This document shows positions 8,642 to 17,040 of a stretch of DNA of 64,000 bases, piece after piece. The stretch's first letter is position 1, and each line of letters starts with the position of its first letter. The stretch spans positions 1 through 64,000 of the forward strand of contig NZ_NCEQ01000004.1 in NCBI RefSeq assembly GCF_002280785.1. The letters run 5' to 3'. The DNA is from Brevundimonas subvibrioides. Its GTDB lineage: Bacteria > Pseudomonadota > Alphaproteobacteria > Caulobacterales > Caulobacteraceae. Below the pieces are notes generated by a model. That model did not search any database. It saw nothing but the letters and a program-made list of their open reading frames with translations, and was not told where the DNA came from. Made by a program: the position numbers and the translations under genes.

Positions 8642-9343
8642 CTAGATGACGGTCCCGAACAGGTGGCCGATGCCTGCGGTCAGCCCCATGGCGAAAGCCC
8701 CCCAGAAGGTGACGCGCAATACGGCCCTGACGATGCCGGCGCCGCCGACCCTGGCGCCGATGCCGCCCAGCAGGGCCAGGCCGACGAGGGCGGAGCCCGA
8801 TACCAGCGCGACGAGCAGCGATCCGGGCGCCACGACCACCACCGCCAGCGGCAGGACCGCCCCCACCGAGAAGGTCGCGGCTGACGTCAGGGCCGCCTGG
8901 ATCGGGCGTGCGGCCGTATGCTCGGACAGCCCCAGTTCGTCCCGCGCATGAGCTCCCAGCGCATCGTGGACCATGAGCTGGCGCGCGACCTCCAGCGAGA
9001 CCTGCGCGTCGACGCCCCGGCTATGGTAGATGGCCGCCAGTTCGCGGGTTTCGGCCTCGGGATCGGCGTCCAGCTCGGCGCGCTCGCGGACCATGTCGGC
9101 GGCCTCGGTATCGGCTTGAGAGCTGACCGAAACATACTCGCCCGCCGCCATCGACATGGCCCCGGCGACCAGCCCCGCGACGCCTGCGACCAGGATCCCT
9201 GTCTTGCTGGTCTGGGCGGCGGCAACGCCAACGATCAGACTGGCGGTCGACACCAGTCCGTCATTGGCCCCTAGCACTGCGGCGCGCAGCCACCCGATCC
9301 GGGCGACCAGATGGCGTTCGGGATGGCGTTCAAGTCGGCTCAT
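8642..9343 (-). CDS. VIT1/CCC1-family Fe2+/Mn2+ transporter
   Basis: This 233-residue membrane protein begins with a basic segment and GWLRAAVLGANDGLVSTASL, the hallmark first helix of the VIT1/CCC1 family. MSMAAGEYVSVSSQ in helix 2 and a glutamate-rich cytoplasmic loop (about 75-135) that binds metal in the family follow, with three C-terminal helices. Members export Fe2+ or Mn2+ from the cytoplasm. Its start overlaps the kinase stop by 4 bp (ATGA, 9340-9343), so it is translationally coupled to a histidine kinase, which implies metal- or redox-dependent control of export. It lacks the N-terminal ferritin-like domain found in MbfA relatives. Confidence 0.9.
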   Translation of the reverse strand: MSRLERHPERHLVARIGWLRAAVLGANDGLVSTASLIVGVAAAQTSKTGILVAGVAGLVAGAMSMAAGEYVSVSSQADTEAADMVRERAELDADPEAETRELAAIYHSRGVDAQVSLEVARQLMVHDALGAHARDELGLSEHTAARPIQAALTSAATFSVGAVLPLAVVVVAPGSLLVALVSGSALVGLALLGGIGARVGGAGIVRAVLRVTFWGAFAMGLTAGIGHLFGTVI

Positions 9344-10368
9344 GTCTGGTTTTCCTTGGCCGGAGCAAAGACGAGGATCAGTTCGGACCGGTCCGGCCGG
9401 GTCTCTATCCGTCCACCATGCGCCGCCATGATCCGCGAGACGATGGCCAATCCCAGACCGGCCCCGCTTGTGCTGGCGTGGTCTCCACGGCGATACCGTT
9501 GGCTGAGGTCGGCGAGGCGTTCCGACGTCAGCCCGCCCCCGCCGTCGATCACCGAGAGCCTTGCGCCTGGCCCGGCCCCGACGATCACCGTGCTTCCGGG
9601 CGGCGTCACCCGAAGCCCGTTCTCGACGAGGTTACGAAGGGCGGCGGCAATGGCTTCGCGGCGGCCTTCGACAAGGACGCCACCATCAAGCTCCAGCGCC
9701 ACCGACTTGTTTTCGGCCACGGCCAGGGGGGCATACTGCGAGACGATTTCCGTGGCGACTTCGGCCAGATCGACCGGGGTCGCAGTCACCGGCGCCGCCG
9801 CCTGCGCGTCCAGCTGCGCCAGCACCAGAAGCTGATCGACCAGCCGCGACATTGCCGCGACATCCCGTTTCAGCCTCTGCCCTTCGGCCGACTCCAGCCG
9901 GTCCAGCTCCAGCGCGAGGACAGCCAGCGGCGTTCTCAGCTCATGGGCGACGTCGGCGGCAAAGGCTTCCTGGCGCGTCGCGGCCTCGTCGAGGCGAGCG
10001 AGCATCCCGTTGACGGCATCCGCGAAACCCGTCGCCTCGGCCGGAAAGTCATGCACATCGACCCGGAAGCCCTTGTCGGCGGCCTGGGCGGCCTCGATCC
10101 GTGCCCCGGCAAGGCTCAGCGGCCGCAGGGATGAGCGGATGACCCAGAGCGCGGCCAGGATCATCGGCACGATCAGCACGAGCAGCGGCACCACGACATG
10201 GTCGGCGACCTCGTTCGCGATCCCCGCGAACTGGATCTCGTCTCGCCTCGCCCGGGACGACAGGCCGTATTCGACCCCGACGAACAGAAGCAGGATGAAG
10301 CCGCCGATGACGCTCATCAGGGCAAACCCGAGCATCAGTCGCTGGAAGATGGACGGCGTGCGGGTCAA
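9340..10368 (-). CDS. Sensor histidine kinase of the OmpR-type pair
   Basis: The 342-residue protein has two membrane helices (about 10-32 and 57-78) flanking a short extracytoplasmic loop of some 25 residues, then a HAMP-like linker. An H-box (DVAHELRTPLA, about 150) and an ATPase domain with NLVENGLRVTPPG, VIDGGGGL and TSGAGLGLAIV follow. The small sensor loop suggests it senses within the membrane or through a partner such as the adjacent cytochrome b or PepSY protein. The start is TTG at 10368, overlapping the regulator stop as TTGA. Coupling to the regulator upstream and to the metal transporter downstream is evident from 4-bp overlaps. Confidence 0.9.
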   Translation of the reverse strand: MTRTPSIFQRLMLGFALMSVIGGFILLLFVGVEYGLSSRARRDEIQFAGIANEVADHVVVPLLVLIVPMILAALWVIRSSLRPLSLAGARIEAAQAADKGFRVDVHDFPAEATGFADAVNGMLARLDEAATRQEAFAADVAHELRTPLAVLALELDRLESAEGQRLKRDVAAMSRLVDQLLVLAQLDAQAAAPVTATPVDLAEVATEIVSQYAPLAVAENKSVALELDGGVLVEGRREAIAAALRNLVENGLRVTPPGSTVIVGAGPGARLSVIDGGGGLTSERLADLSQRYRRGDHASTSGAGLGLAIVSRIMAAHGGRIETRPDRSELILVFAPAKENQT

Positions 10369-11042
10369 GCGACGGTGTCCCGCATCAGATAGCCCAGCCC
10401 ACGGACGGTGTGCAGCATCCCTGTGCAGCCCGCATCGTCGAGCTTGCGGCGAAGTCTGGAGACCGCCACCTCGACGGCGTTGGGCGTGACCGGCTCGTTG
10501 AACGCATACAGCGACTCTTCCAGCGATCCCCGGGTCACGACCGACCCCGCCCGGCGCATCAGCGCCTCCAGGAGATCGCCTTCACGGCGTGACAGTTCGA
10601 TCGGCAGGTCGCCGTGCACGGCCTGGCGCGAGGCGACGTCGAACGCGAGAGGCCCGACCTGAAGCACGGGCGTCATCCGCTGACCCGGTCGCCGCAGGAT
10701 CGCCCGGCACCGCGCCGACAGCTCCGAAGCCTCGAGCGGCTTGACCAGATAGTCGTCCGCCCCGGCGTCCAGCCCCGTGACCCGATCGTCGAGACCCCCG
10801 CGCGCGGTCAGCACCAGGATGGGCGTCAGGTCCGTCGCCCGTCGGAGCGTCCGCACCCAGTCGAGCCCGTCGCCATCTGGCAATCCGAGGTCCAGAAGGA
10901 TCAGATCGTAGGTCGCGCTGGCGACGGCTTGCGCCGCGCCTTCGATATCCTGGCGCCAGTCGACGACGAAGCCGTCGTGGACGAGCCCTTCGCTGAGGAG
11001 CTCGCCCAGCCGGACCGTGTCTTCAACGAGGAGGAGACGCAT
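10365..11042 (-). CDS. OmpR/PhoB-family response regulator
   Basis: The 225-residue regulator has the receiver motifs LLLVEDT, LLDLGLPDGDG (phospho-Asp) and PILVLTARGG. A winged-helix output domain follows (about 125-220) with FDVASRQAVHG, LSRREGDLLEALMR and VEVAVSRLRRKLD, closest to the CusR/QseB/TctD group. MRLLLVEDT at 11042 is preferred as the start; an ATG nine bases upstream (11051) is possible. Either overlaps the end of the cytochrome b gene by 20-29 bp. It probably binds the 11-bp direct repeats at 7862, 12015 and 12079, giving autoregulation of its own operon; this is inferred from site geometry. Confidence 0.9.
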   Translation of the reverse strand: MRLLLVEDTVRLGELLSEGLVHDGFVVDWRQDIEGAAQAVASATYDLILLDLGLPDGDGLDWVRTLRRATDLTPILVLTARGGLDDRVTGLDAGADDYLVKPLEASELSARCRAILRRPGQRMTPVLQVGPLAFDVASRQAVHGDLPIELSRREGDLLEALMRRAGSVVTRGSLEESLYAFNEPVTPNAVEVAVSRLRRKLDDAGCTGMLHTVRGLGYLMRDTVA

Positions 11043-11637
11043 GATCGACATCCGTACCGCTGGCGGCGCGTTTCCAGCCGGTCACCATCGACATGACCAG
11101 ATTTTCGCGGTGACGCCAGCTTTCCACGAGCGCAGCGAGCACATGCAGGATCGCAAGGGCCATGATGGTGTTGGCGGCCGTCTCATGGGTCGCTTCGAGC
11201 CAGGGTGCGCCCCAGAAGGCGTCCAGACCCATCATCCAGCCGGTGACGCCGCAGAAGAGCGATAGTAGGATCAAGGCTGCCATCATCAGGCCGCCCGCCG
11301 GATTATGGCCGATGTAGCGGGGCTCCTGTCGCTGGATCATGGCCTTTAGATAGCCGGCGAGGCGACGGGGGCCTGTGACGAAGTCCGAGAAACGGGCGTG
11401 TCGAGGGCCGACGAAGCCCCAGACCAGCCGGATCACGATCGCTGCGACGATGACATAGCCGACGTAGCGGTGAACCGGCTTCAGTTCGCGAAACACGGTC
11501 AGATTGGCGACGATGCCTGTGACCAGCGTCCAGTGAAACAGCCGCACCACCGGATCCCAGACCTTCGTGCGCCTGTGTGTCGTCGCAGGGGATGGGACGA
11601 CCGGCCCACCCCCCAGACCCACGGTTGCCCTGGTCAC
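11023..11637 (-). CDS. Cytochrome b561-like protein of the two-component operon
   Basis: The 204-residue protein has VWDPVVRLFHWTLVTGIVANL, RYVGYVIVAAIVIRLVWGFVG, YIGHNPAGGLMM and ALAILHVLAALVESW, four helices with the conserved haem-ligand histidines of the b561/Ni-hydrogenase cytochrome b family. It is a paralogue of the protein at 7919-8620: both share the RLVWGF(V)GG/P-H-ARF and GHNP-GG blocks. The start is GTG at 11637, 5 bp after the PepSY stop. Its place between PepSY and the regulator makes it likely that electron-transfer state and signalling are linked. Confidence 0.85.
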   Translation of the reverse strand: MTRATVGLGGGPVVPSPATTHRRTKVWDPVVRLFHWTLVTGIVANLTVFRELKPVHRYVGYVIVAAIVIRLVWGFVGPRHARFSDFVTGPRRLAGYLKAMIQRQEPRYIGHNPAGGLMMAALILLSLFCGVTGWMMGLDAFWGAPWLEATHETAANTIMALAILHVLAALVESWRHRENLVMSMVTGWKRAASGTDVDHASPPR

Positions 11638-11642
11638 GGGGC

Positions 11643-11945
11643 TCAGTCCTCGTTGTTCTGGACGACGGCGCCGGTCACCGGGTTGAAATACACCTCGGCG
11701 CGATGGCCGTTGGCGGCGCGGGCATAGATCTCATAGCAGCTGCCGCTGACCTGAAAGACGCGGACATTGGTGTAGCCCAACTGGGCGACGCGCGCCCGCA
11801 TCTGGGTCTCGGTCAGCCATTGGGCGCGGGGCGCCGTGGTGCAGACCGGGCCGGCCGAGGCCGTGGTCGCGAAGCTCGTCATGGCCACGCCGACCGCTGC
11901 GGCGAGGGACAGGGCGAGGGCCGAGGGGATCAGCAACTTGTTCAT
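11643..11945 (-). CDS. Small secreted PepSY-domain protein
   Basis: The 100-residue product has a signal peptide (1-31, ending TTASA) and a single PepSY-like domain (TQMRARVAQLGYTNVRVF, then YEIYARAANGHRAEVYFNP). Two cysteines (in GPVCTT and SGSCYE) may form a disulfide in the periplasm. PepSY proteins next to cytochrome b561 and QseBC-like two-component genes are a recurrent arrangement; they are thought to modulate redox or sensor partners. The start at 11945 gives a normal signal peptide; an in-frame start at 12059 would place 38 residues before it and cross the repeat at 12015-12031. It is the first gene of the five-gene operon running to 8642. Confidence 0.8.
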   Translation of the reverse strand: MNKLLIPSALALSLAAAVGVAMTSFATTASAGPVCTTAPRAQWLTETQMRARVAQLGYTNVRVFQVSGSCYEIYARAANGHRAEVYFNPVTGAVVQNNED

Positions 11946-12014
11946 GGGGAGCCTCGAGAAGATGGACGGGTCGCCGGACGACATCGCCCGGTGACGCCAA
12001 CCTGATGTCCGAAG

Positions 12015-12031
12015 CTGACGGCGACCTGACG
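12015..12031 (+). promoter_or_regulatory. 11-bp-period direct repeat upstream of the PepSY operon (site B)
   Basis: CTGACG at 12015-12020 and again at 12026-12031 repeat with an 11-bp period, 70 bp upstream of the PepSY start. The half-site equals that of site A. A degenerate CTGATG lies just before it (12002-12007). Candidate binding site for the OmpR-type regulator of this operon. Confidence 0.45.
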
Positions 12032-12078
12032 GTTCGTTTGAAAGCGACGCCGTCTGCAACTGCGGAGCCGGGTCCGGT

Positions 12079-12095
12079 CGTCAGGCTCCGGTCAG
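12079..12095 (-). promoter_or_regulatory. 11-bp-period direct repeat upstream of the rubrerythrin-like gene (site C)
   Basis: On the minus strand CTGACC (12095-12090) and CTGACG (12084-12079) repeat with an 11-bp period, 59 bp before the rubrerythrin-like start. Together with sites A and B this marks all three promoters of the locus. Confidence 0.4.
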
Positions 12096-12153
12096 CCTTC
12101 GGGCCGAGACAGCGTCCGCGCATCGGGCGCACGCCAGACACCGGAGACTTCCC

Positions 12154-12621
12154 ATGACCCTCAAGAGCCTTCTGACCACCGCCGTCGCCGCCATCACCCT
12201 TTCGGCAGGGGCGGCGTCCGCCCAGAGCCTGAATCCGCAGACGCGGGCCAATCTGGAAGCCGCCATGCACGGCGAGGCCTTCGCCAATCTGAAGTATCTT
12301 CGCTACGCCGAGGTCGCACGCGAGAGCGGCAACGCCGAACTGGCCCAGTTGTTCGAAAGCTCCGCCAACGTCGAAGCCAATGAGCATTTCGCGCGCGAGG
12401 CCGACGCCCTGAAACTGGATGGCACGAACGAAGCCAACCTGGTGGATGCGATGGCCGGCGAGCAGTACGAGAACGCGACCATGTATGTCGGCTTTGCGGA
12501 CCAGGCCGAGGCCGTGGGCGACACCCGCGCCGCCGCGATGTTCCGCCAGATCGCGTCCGACGAAGGCGATCACTACGAACGCTATCGCGCCGCCGCAGAG
12601 CGCCTCCGTCAGTCCCGCTGA
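12154..12621 (+). CDS. Exported rubrerythrin-like diiron protein
   Basis: The 155-residue protein has a signal peptide (1-23, ASA cut) and a four-helix ferritin-like domain. Likely iron ligands are Glu41 (MHGEAF), Glu74 and His78 (E-x3-H), Glu103 (AGEQYE) and Glu137/His140 (DEGDH). There is no C-terminal rubredoxin domain. Rubrerythrins reduce peroxide or store/oxidise Fe2+, normally in the cytoplasm; this one should act in the periplasm. It diverges from the PepSY/cytochrome b/two-component/VIT operon and shares promoter repeats with it, so a joint role in handling Fe2+ or peroxide outside the inner membrane is likely but inferred. Confidence 0.82.
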   Translation: MTLKSLLTTAVAAITLSAGAASAQSLNPQTRANLEAAMHGEAFANLKYLRYAEVARESGNAELAQLFESSANVEANEHFAREADALKLDGTNEANLVDAMAGEQYENATMYVGFADQAEAVGDTRAAAMFRQIASDEGDHYERYRAAAERLRQSR

Positions 12622-12630
12622 GTCTTCGAT

Positions 12631-12661
12631 GCTCCCTTCGCCAGAGTTGGACGAAGGGAGC
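12631..12661 (+). terminator. Hairpin after the rubrerythrin-like gene
   Basis: GCTCCCTTCG (12631-12640) and CGAAGGGAGC (12652-12661) are perfect 10-bp arms with an 11-nt loop, 9 bp after the stop codon. No T-run follows. Confidence 0.6.
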
Positions 12662-13128
12662 GACGGCCCGATCTGCAACACCTTCAATCTGCAACCCCCT
12701 CTGATCTCCCGCCCCGGGCTCCGCACTCTGCGAAGCCGGGAAAACGACGCCTGGGCGGCGGCGACCCGGGCCGCCTGACGCGGGAAGGGGAGGGGCGTTT
12801 TCGGCCCGGCGGACCTGAGTTGTCCGTTCCCGATCGGCTGTCTTCCAACTCCGGGGCCAGTCATCTTGCAGCGCACAACGGTCGCAAGACATTGAGGAAA
12901 CTTGAGAAAAGTCTGCTGACGCAAGTTAAGTGAAGCGGCCCCGTTCAATGACTTGCAATTATGGATTTATTGCCGGACTGTTGTTGCCGTGAAGCTGGTC
13001 GGGGACCTTGAACTCACTCCTTGCTTCACCGCCCGACGGACGTGCCACGTCGCGTCGGACTGGCCGATAACCGACGATCTCGTCGGTTGGGGGAAACAAA
13101 AAGGGCGAAGCCCTGGGAGGGAAATCGA
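12662..13128. other. Long leader/regulatory interval before the TonB receptor
   Basis: Nearly 470 bp without a supported gene. It contains the GCAAGT-type motifs at 12911-12959 and an unusually long stretch to the receptor start at 13129, preceded by a strong GGGAGG ribosome site (13115-13120). An in-frame ATG-less extension to 13021 exists but lacks a signal peptide start. Confidence 0.5.
12911..12959 (+). promoter_or_regulatory. GCAAGT motif pair upstream of the TonB receptor
   Basis: GTCTGCTGACGCAAGT (12911-12926) recurs with two mismatches at 17100-17115 before the serine hydrolase. AATGACTTGCAAT (12947-12959) recurs exactly, in the same orientation relative to the gene, before the MFS transporter (17053-17041 on the minus strand). 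The two together present inverted GCAAGT / ACTTGC cores. They look like operators of one regulator controlling the three genes. Confidence 0.5.
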
Positions 13129-15357
13129 ATGCGCAAACTTACCTTGGCTTGCCTTGCGTCCACTTCACTGACGGCCCTGTTTGCGGTCCCCTTGTCCGCG
13201 ATGGCCCAGACGGGTCCGCAGACCCGTCCGCCCGAAACCGCGACCGCGATCGAGGACGTCATCGTCACCGCCGACCGACGCGAGCGCCGGCTTCAGGACG
13301 TGCCCAGCGCGATCACGGCGGTGACCAGTGAAACGCTGGACCGGCAACGGATCGTCGACCTCGGCAGCCTGTCAGGCAGTGTGCCGTCCTTCAGCATGAC
13401 CGAGGGAACGCCGCTCGGGAAGGAATTGAATATTCGCGGCATCACCAGCGTCCGGATCATCGACGCCAGCGCCGAGCCCTCGGTCGGGGTGTTCGTGGAC
13501 GAGGTGTATATCTCGCGCATGGGGTCAGCCTTCACCGACTTTTACGATCTCGAACGCATCGAGGTCATCCGCGGCCCCCAGGGCGTGCTGCTGGGCAAGA
13601 ACGTGGTGGGGGGCGCCATCAGCGTCATCACCAACAAGCCGAGCTTCGACCCGTCCGGGCGGGTGACAGCGGGACTCGGCAACTACAACGCCTTCAATGC
13701 CGACGGCTATATGACCGGCCCGCTGACCAGTGAACTGGCCGGTCGTTTCGCGTTCCAGGTCCGCAACCGCGACGGCTATGGTCGCAACGCCCTGCTCAAC
13801 TACGACATGGACGATCTGACGGCGCATCAGGCCCGGGCCGAGTTTCTGTACCGGCCTGACGACAGCACCCTTCGGGCCCTCCTGACCGTTGACTACGGCT
13901 CGTCCAAGGCGACCCCGGGCGCCCGGACCATGACGGACGACCCTTTCACCGCAGGCATCGGCACGGTGACCGCCTATCGAGACGCGCGCGGCCTCGGTCC
14001 ACGCGAAAGCCTGAGCCCTCAGCGCGACTACTCCAACCGCACGACCTTCGGGGCGAGCCTGCGGATCGACTATGACTTCGACTGGGCACGATTGACCGCA
14101 ATCACGGGTTATCGGAAATCGTCCGGCGAAATGGGCTTCAACCAGCTGGGCGTGGGTTCCCCCCCGGGGCTGGCCGACACCTTCTACTTTGCCGAGGACG
14201 AGCCCGAGACACTCGCCCAGGAACTGCGGCTGGCATCAAACGATCCTGAAAGCCGGTTCAACTGGATTCTCGGCGCCTTCATCCAGCACGACAACGTCGA
14301 TCGCTTTGACGCCAACAAGGCCACGACCAACACCACGATTGCAGCGCTCAGCGGCGAGTATCTCTACACCAATGCGGCTGAACTCGACACGATGGCCGTG
14401 TTTGGCCAGGTCGGTTACGACCTGACCGACCAGCTGACCGCCACCATCGGCGCGCGGTTCACCCGGGACAAGAAGGGCGGCAACCGGGTCGCACGCTGCC
14501 TGAGCGATGGCGGCGACGGCCTTTGTGTGGCAGCGCTTATCCTCGCCGCCGGGCAGAGCTTCACAGTCGACTACGAGCAGGAATGGGAAGCCTTCACACC
14601 GCAGGGCATCATCGAGTGGCGGCCCAATGACGACATCATGATCTATGCCAGCGCCGGCAAGGGCTTCAAGGGCGGGGGCTGGGACCACATCCCCGGCACC
14701 CTCGCGGGAGCCCTGATCAGTTACGATCCCGAAGAGGTCATCAACTACGAGATCGGAGCCAAGACCGACCTGTTCGACAACCGTGTCCGTCTGAACGTCG
14801 CGGCCTTCCAGATGGACTACACTAACCTGCAGTCCCAGCAGCTGATCCTGGAATGCCTGTGCACGGTCACAAGCAACGCAGGCGCGGCCGATATCAGGGG
14901 GGTAGAGGCCGAACTGACCTGGGCCGTGACCGACAACCTTCTGATCAATGCGTCGGGCTCACTGATTGATGCCGAATATGTGGACTTCGTCAGCTCTGCC
15001 GGCGTGGTCTTCAGCGGCAAGCGGATTCAGCGCTCACCCGAGAACAAGTTCAACCTCGGCTTCTCGTATGACTTCGGGCAGGGAGCCCTGGATCGGGCGT
15101 TCAGCCTCAAGGCCAACTACACCCAGACGGGTGAAAGCTTCTGGACGCCCGCCAACACGATCAAGCAGGAGGCCTTCGGCCTGCTGGACGCATCGCTGCG
15201 GTTCCAGCCGCCCAATGCCGACTGGAACGTCACGGTCTGGGGCAAGAACCTCACGGACGAACTCTACGCCGTGGCGGCCCAGGCCTTCTTCGGCGACCTG
15301 ATGAACTACTACGGCGCCCCCAGAACCTACGGCGTCGATCTGAGCTACTCTTTCTGA
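13129..15357 (+). CDS. TonB-dependent outer-membrane receptor
   Basis: The 742-residue receptor has a signal peptide (1-26, LSAMAQ), a TonB box (EDVIVTA) and a plug domain (about 40-160, DVPSAITAVTSE, NIRGITSVRI, ERIEVIRGPQGVLLG). A beta-barrel ends in the aromatic VDLSYSF. Receptors of this iron-complex-outermembrane-receptor type in Caulobacteraceae and sphingomonads often import organic nutrients rather than siderophores. The start at 13129 follows a strong Shine-Dalgarno. Its promoter shares motifs with the MFS permease and the secreted hydrolase that follow, suggesting capture, import and hydrolysis of one compound. No Fur-like box was seen. Confidence 0.92.
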   Translation: MRKLTLACLASTSLTALFAVPLSAMAQTGPQTRPPETATAIEDVIVTADRRERRLQDVPSAITAVTSETLDRQRIVDLGSLSGSVPSFSMTEGTPLGKELNIRGITSVRIIDASAEPSVGVFVDEVYISRMGSAFTDFYDLERIEVIRGPQGVLLGKNVVGGAISVITNKPSFDPSGRVTAGLGNYNAFNADGYMTGPLTSELAGRFAFQVRNRDGYGRNALLNYDMDDLTAHQARAEFLYRPDDSTLRALLTVDYGSSKATPGARTMTDDPFTAGIGTVTAYRDARGLGPRESLSPQRDYSNRTTFGASLRIDYDFDWARLTAITGYRKSSGEMGFNQLGVGSPPGLADTFYFAEDEPETLAQELRLASNDPESRFNWILGAFIQHDNVDRFDANKATTNTTIAALSGEYLYTNAAELDTMAVFGQVGYDLTDQLTATIGARFTRDKKGGNRVARCLSDGGDGLCVAALILAAGQSFTVDYEQEWEAFTPQGIIEWRPNDDIMIYASAGKGFKGGGWDHIPGTLAGALISYDPEEVINYEIGAKTDLFDNRVRLNVAAFQMDYTNLQSQQLILECLCTVTSNAGAADIRGVEAELTWAVTDNLLINASGSLIDAEYVDFVSSAGVVFSGKRIQRSPENKFNLGFSYDFGQGALDRAFSLKANYTQTGESFWTPANTIKQEAFGLLDASLRFQPPNADWNVTVWGKNLTDELYAVAAQAFFGDLMNYYGAPRTYGVDLSYSF

Positions 15358-15386
15358 TCAGCCGTCCTTCCGGCCCGACCGACTTC

Positions 15387-15428
15387 GCCCGCGATCCTCC
15401 GAAAGGAGCATCGCGGGCGCTTTTCTTT
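15387..15428 (+). terminator. Intrinsic terminator of the TonB receptor
   Basis: A 14-bp stem with one mismatch (15387-15400 with 15405-15418), GAAA tetraloop, then GC and TTTTCTTT. A textbook Rho-independent terminator. Confidence 0.85.
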
Positions 15429-15588
15429 GGTCGCCCGAACACCGGCAACGACGACCGACAGCTCCTCCGACCTGGCGGCGGCAGGAAATCATCCGGATCA
15501 CAGTTCAGGTGAGGGCGCGCTGACTCGGGTGAACCCGCATCCGTCCCGGAACGCCATCCCGCGGACACCGCTTTGAACGACAAGAGCT

Positions 15589-15617
15589 CCGGCCGGCGCC
15601 AGGAGGGCGCCGGCCGG
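15589..15617. terminator. Perfect 12-bp hairpin downstream of the MFS gene
   Basis: CCGGCCGGCGCC (15589-15600), loop AGGAG, GGCGCCGGCCGG (15606-15617). It lies 22 bp past the minus-strand MFS stop and probably ends that transcript, although no T-run follows. Confidence 0.55.
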
Positions 15618-15638
15618 TGGTCCATCAGGAAGAAGGCG

Positions 15639-16991
15639 TCAGCTCTCGCCAGCCTCGAACGCGGAAGCCTCGATGAAACTCTTGCGGGCCGCGAGCAAAG
15701 ACAACAGTCCGAGCGGCACCACCATGGCCGACACGATGGCCACGGCGACGCCGATCCGCGCGGAGTCCTTCAGCCAGTAATCGCTGATCAGGGCCACGCC
15801 GGTCGGGCCGACCGTAAAGGCGACGATATTGCCGATCAGCAGATAGAGGGCCATGACCCTCGCGCGCAGCCGGTTCGGCGCGATGGCCTGAAGGCTCGGC
15901 GCCGGCAGCCCCTGGGTCAGGCCGAATGCGAACGACATCGCGGCGATCATCGACATCGCCAGCACGCCGCTGGAGGCGAACGGGGCGCCCAGAGCTAAAG
16001 GCAGGGCGAGAGCGGCCCCCGCCATGGCGGCTCTCAGGACGGCATCCGGGGCCCCTCGCGCAGCCATCCTGTCGGACCACCAGCCGCCGACGAGGATTCC
16101 GCCGGTTCCGAAGATCAGAAGAACCGTTCCGTAGGCTGCGCCCACCTGGCTCATCTCCCAGCCGAAGCGCCGGGCCATGAAGGCGGGGGTCCAGGTCAGA
16201 TAGGCGGCGACCGAAACGCCGATCAGGGAATAGCCCAGGGACAGCAGGGTGAAGGGCCGCCAGCGACGACGCAGGAAGGCCACGAATGACGGGCGCGTCT
16301 CGCCATCCGCCAGCACCTTCTCCTGTCGCTTCGGCTCGTGCAGGGGCAGCAGGGCAAGCATCAGGATCGGCCCCGGGAGACTGACGACCAGGAAGGCCAG
16401 CTGCCAGCTCTTCAGCTCACCCAGCAAGGGCAGACTGACCGGCGGCGCGGTCATAGCCCACTGGATGACGGCCCCACCGATGATGAGGGCGAGCCCGACC
16501 CCGCAGATTGACCCGATCGCATAGACTCCGAGCGGCCGCGCGCGCCTGGCTGGCGGAAAGTTGTCGGCGATCATGGAGTAGGCCGCCGGCGACAGCCCGG
16601 CTTCGCCCACGCCGACGCCGATACGGGCCAGGAACAGAGTCAGAAAGCTGCTGGCCATCCCACACGCAGCCGTCATCAAGGTCCAGAAGCCGATGCTGGC
16701 AATGATCAGGTTGCGGCGCGAACTCCGATCCGCCAGCCACGCGAACGGCAAGCCCATAACAGTATAGAATAGGGTGAAGGCGAGACCGCTGAGGAGACTG
16801 AACTGGGTGTCGTTGATGTTCAGATCACGTTGCACCGGTTCGACCAGCAGGGTCAGGATCTGCCGATCGACGAAGGCCAGCGCATAGGCGGCCATCAGGA
16901 CGAAGACCGTCGCCCAGGCCCGCGAGGGAGTCGGCCAGGCGGCTGCAGCCGGATCCTCCCCTGGCCGGTACGTTCGAACGGGCTGATCCAT
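15639..16991 (-). CDS. MFS permease (spinster-like / anion:cation symporter type)
   Basis: The 450-residue protein has twelve predicted helices. The helix-1 motif AYALAFVDRQILTLLVEPVQRDL and the loop GLPFAWLADRSSRRNLI mark the spinster-like MFS group common in Caulobacterales and sphingomonads, where such permeases accompany TonB receptors and catabolic hydrolases. It should carry a small organic product across the inner membrane. It diverges from the serine hydrolase at 17162 and faces the TonB receptor. Its upstream region contains the ATTGCAAGTCATT motif that also precedes the receptor. The substrate is unknown. Confidence 0.88.
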   Translation of the reverse strand: MDQPVRTYRPGEDPAAAAWPTPSRAWATVFVLMAAYALAFVDRQILTLLVEPVQRDLNINDTQFSLLSGLAFTLFYTVMGLPFAWLADRSSRRNLIIASIGFWTLMTAACGMASSFLTLFLARIGVGVGEAGLSPAAYSMIADNFPPARRARPLGVYAIGSICGVGLALIIGGAVIQWAMTAPPVSLPLLGELKSWQLAFLVVSLPGPILMLALLPLHEPKRQEKVLADGETRPSFVAFLRRRWRPFTLLSLGYSLIGVSVAAYLTWTPAFMARRFGWEMSQVGAAYGTVLLIFGTGGILVGGWWSDRMAARGAPDAVLRAAMAGAALALPLALGAPFASSGVLAMSMIAAMSFAFGLTQGLPAPSLQAIAPNRLRARVMALYLLIGNIVAFTVGPTGVALISDYWLKDSARIGVAVAIVSAMVVPLGLLSLLAARKSFIEASAFEAGES

Positions 16992-17040
16992 GGCGTTTCC
17001 AGAATGATGTCAGCTGAATGATTTTGCTGTTTGGTCCAAC

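Noticed and set aside
13021..13128. Upstream start for the first TonB receptor
   Set aside because: The added residues are Arg-rich and would precede the signal peptide; the GGGAGG site supports 13129.
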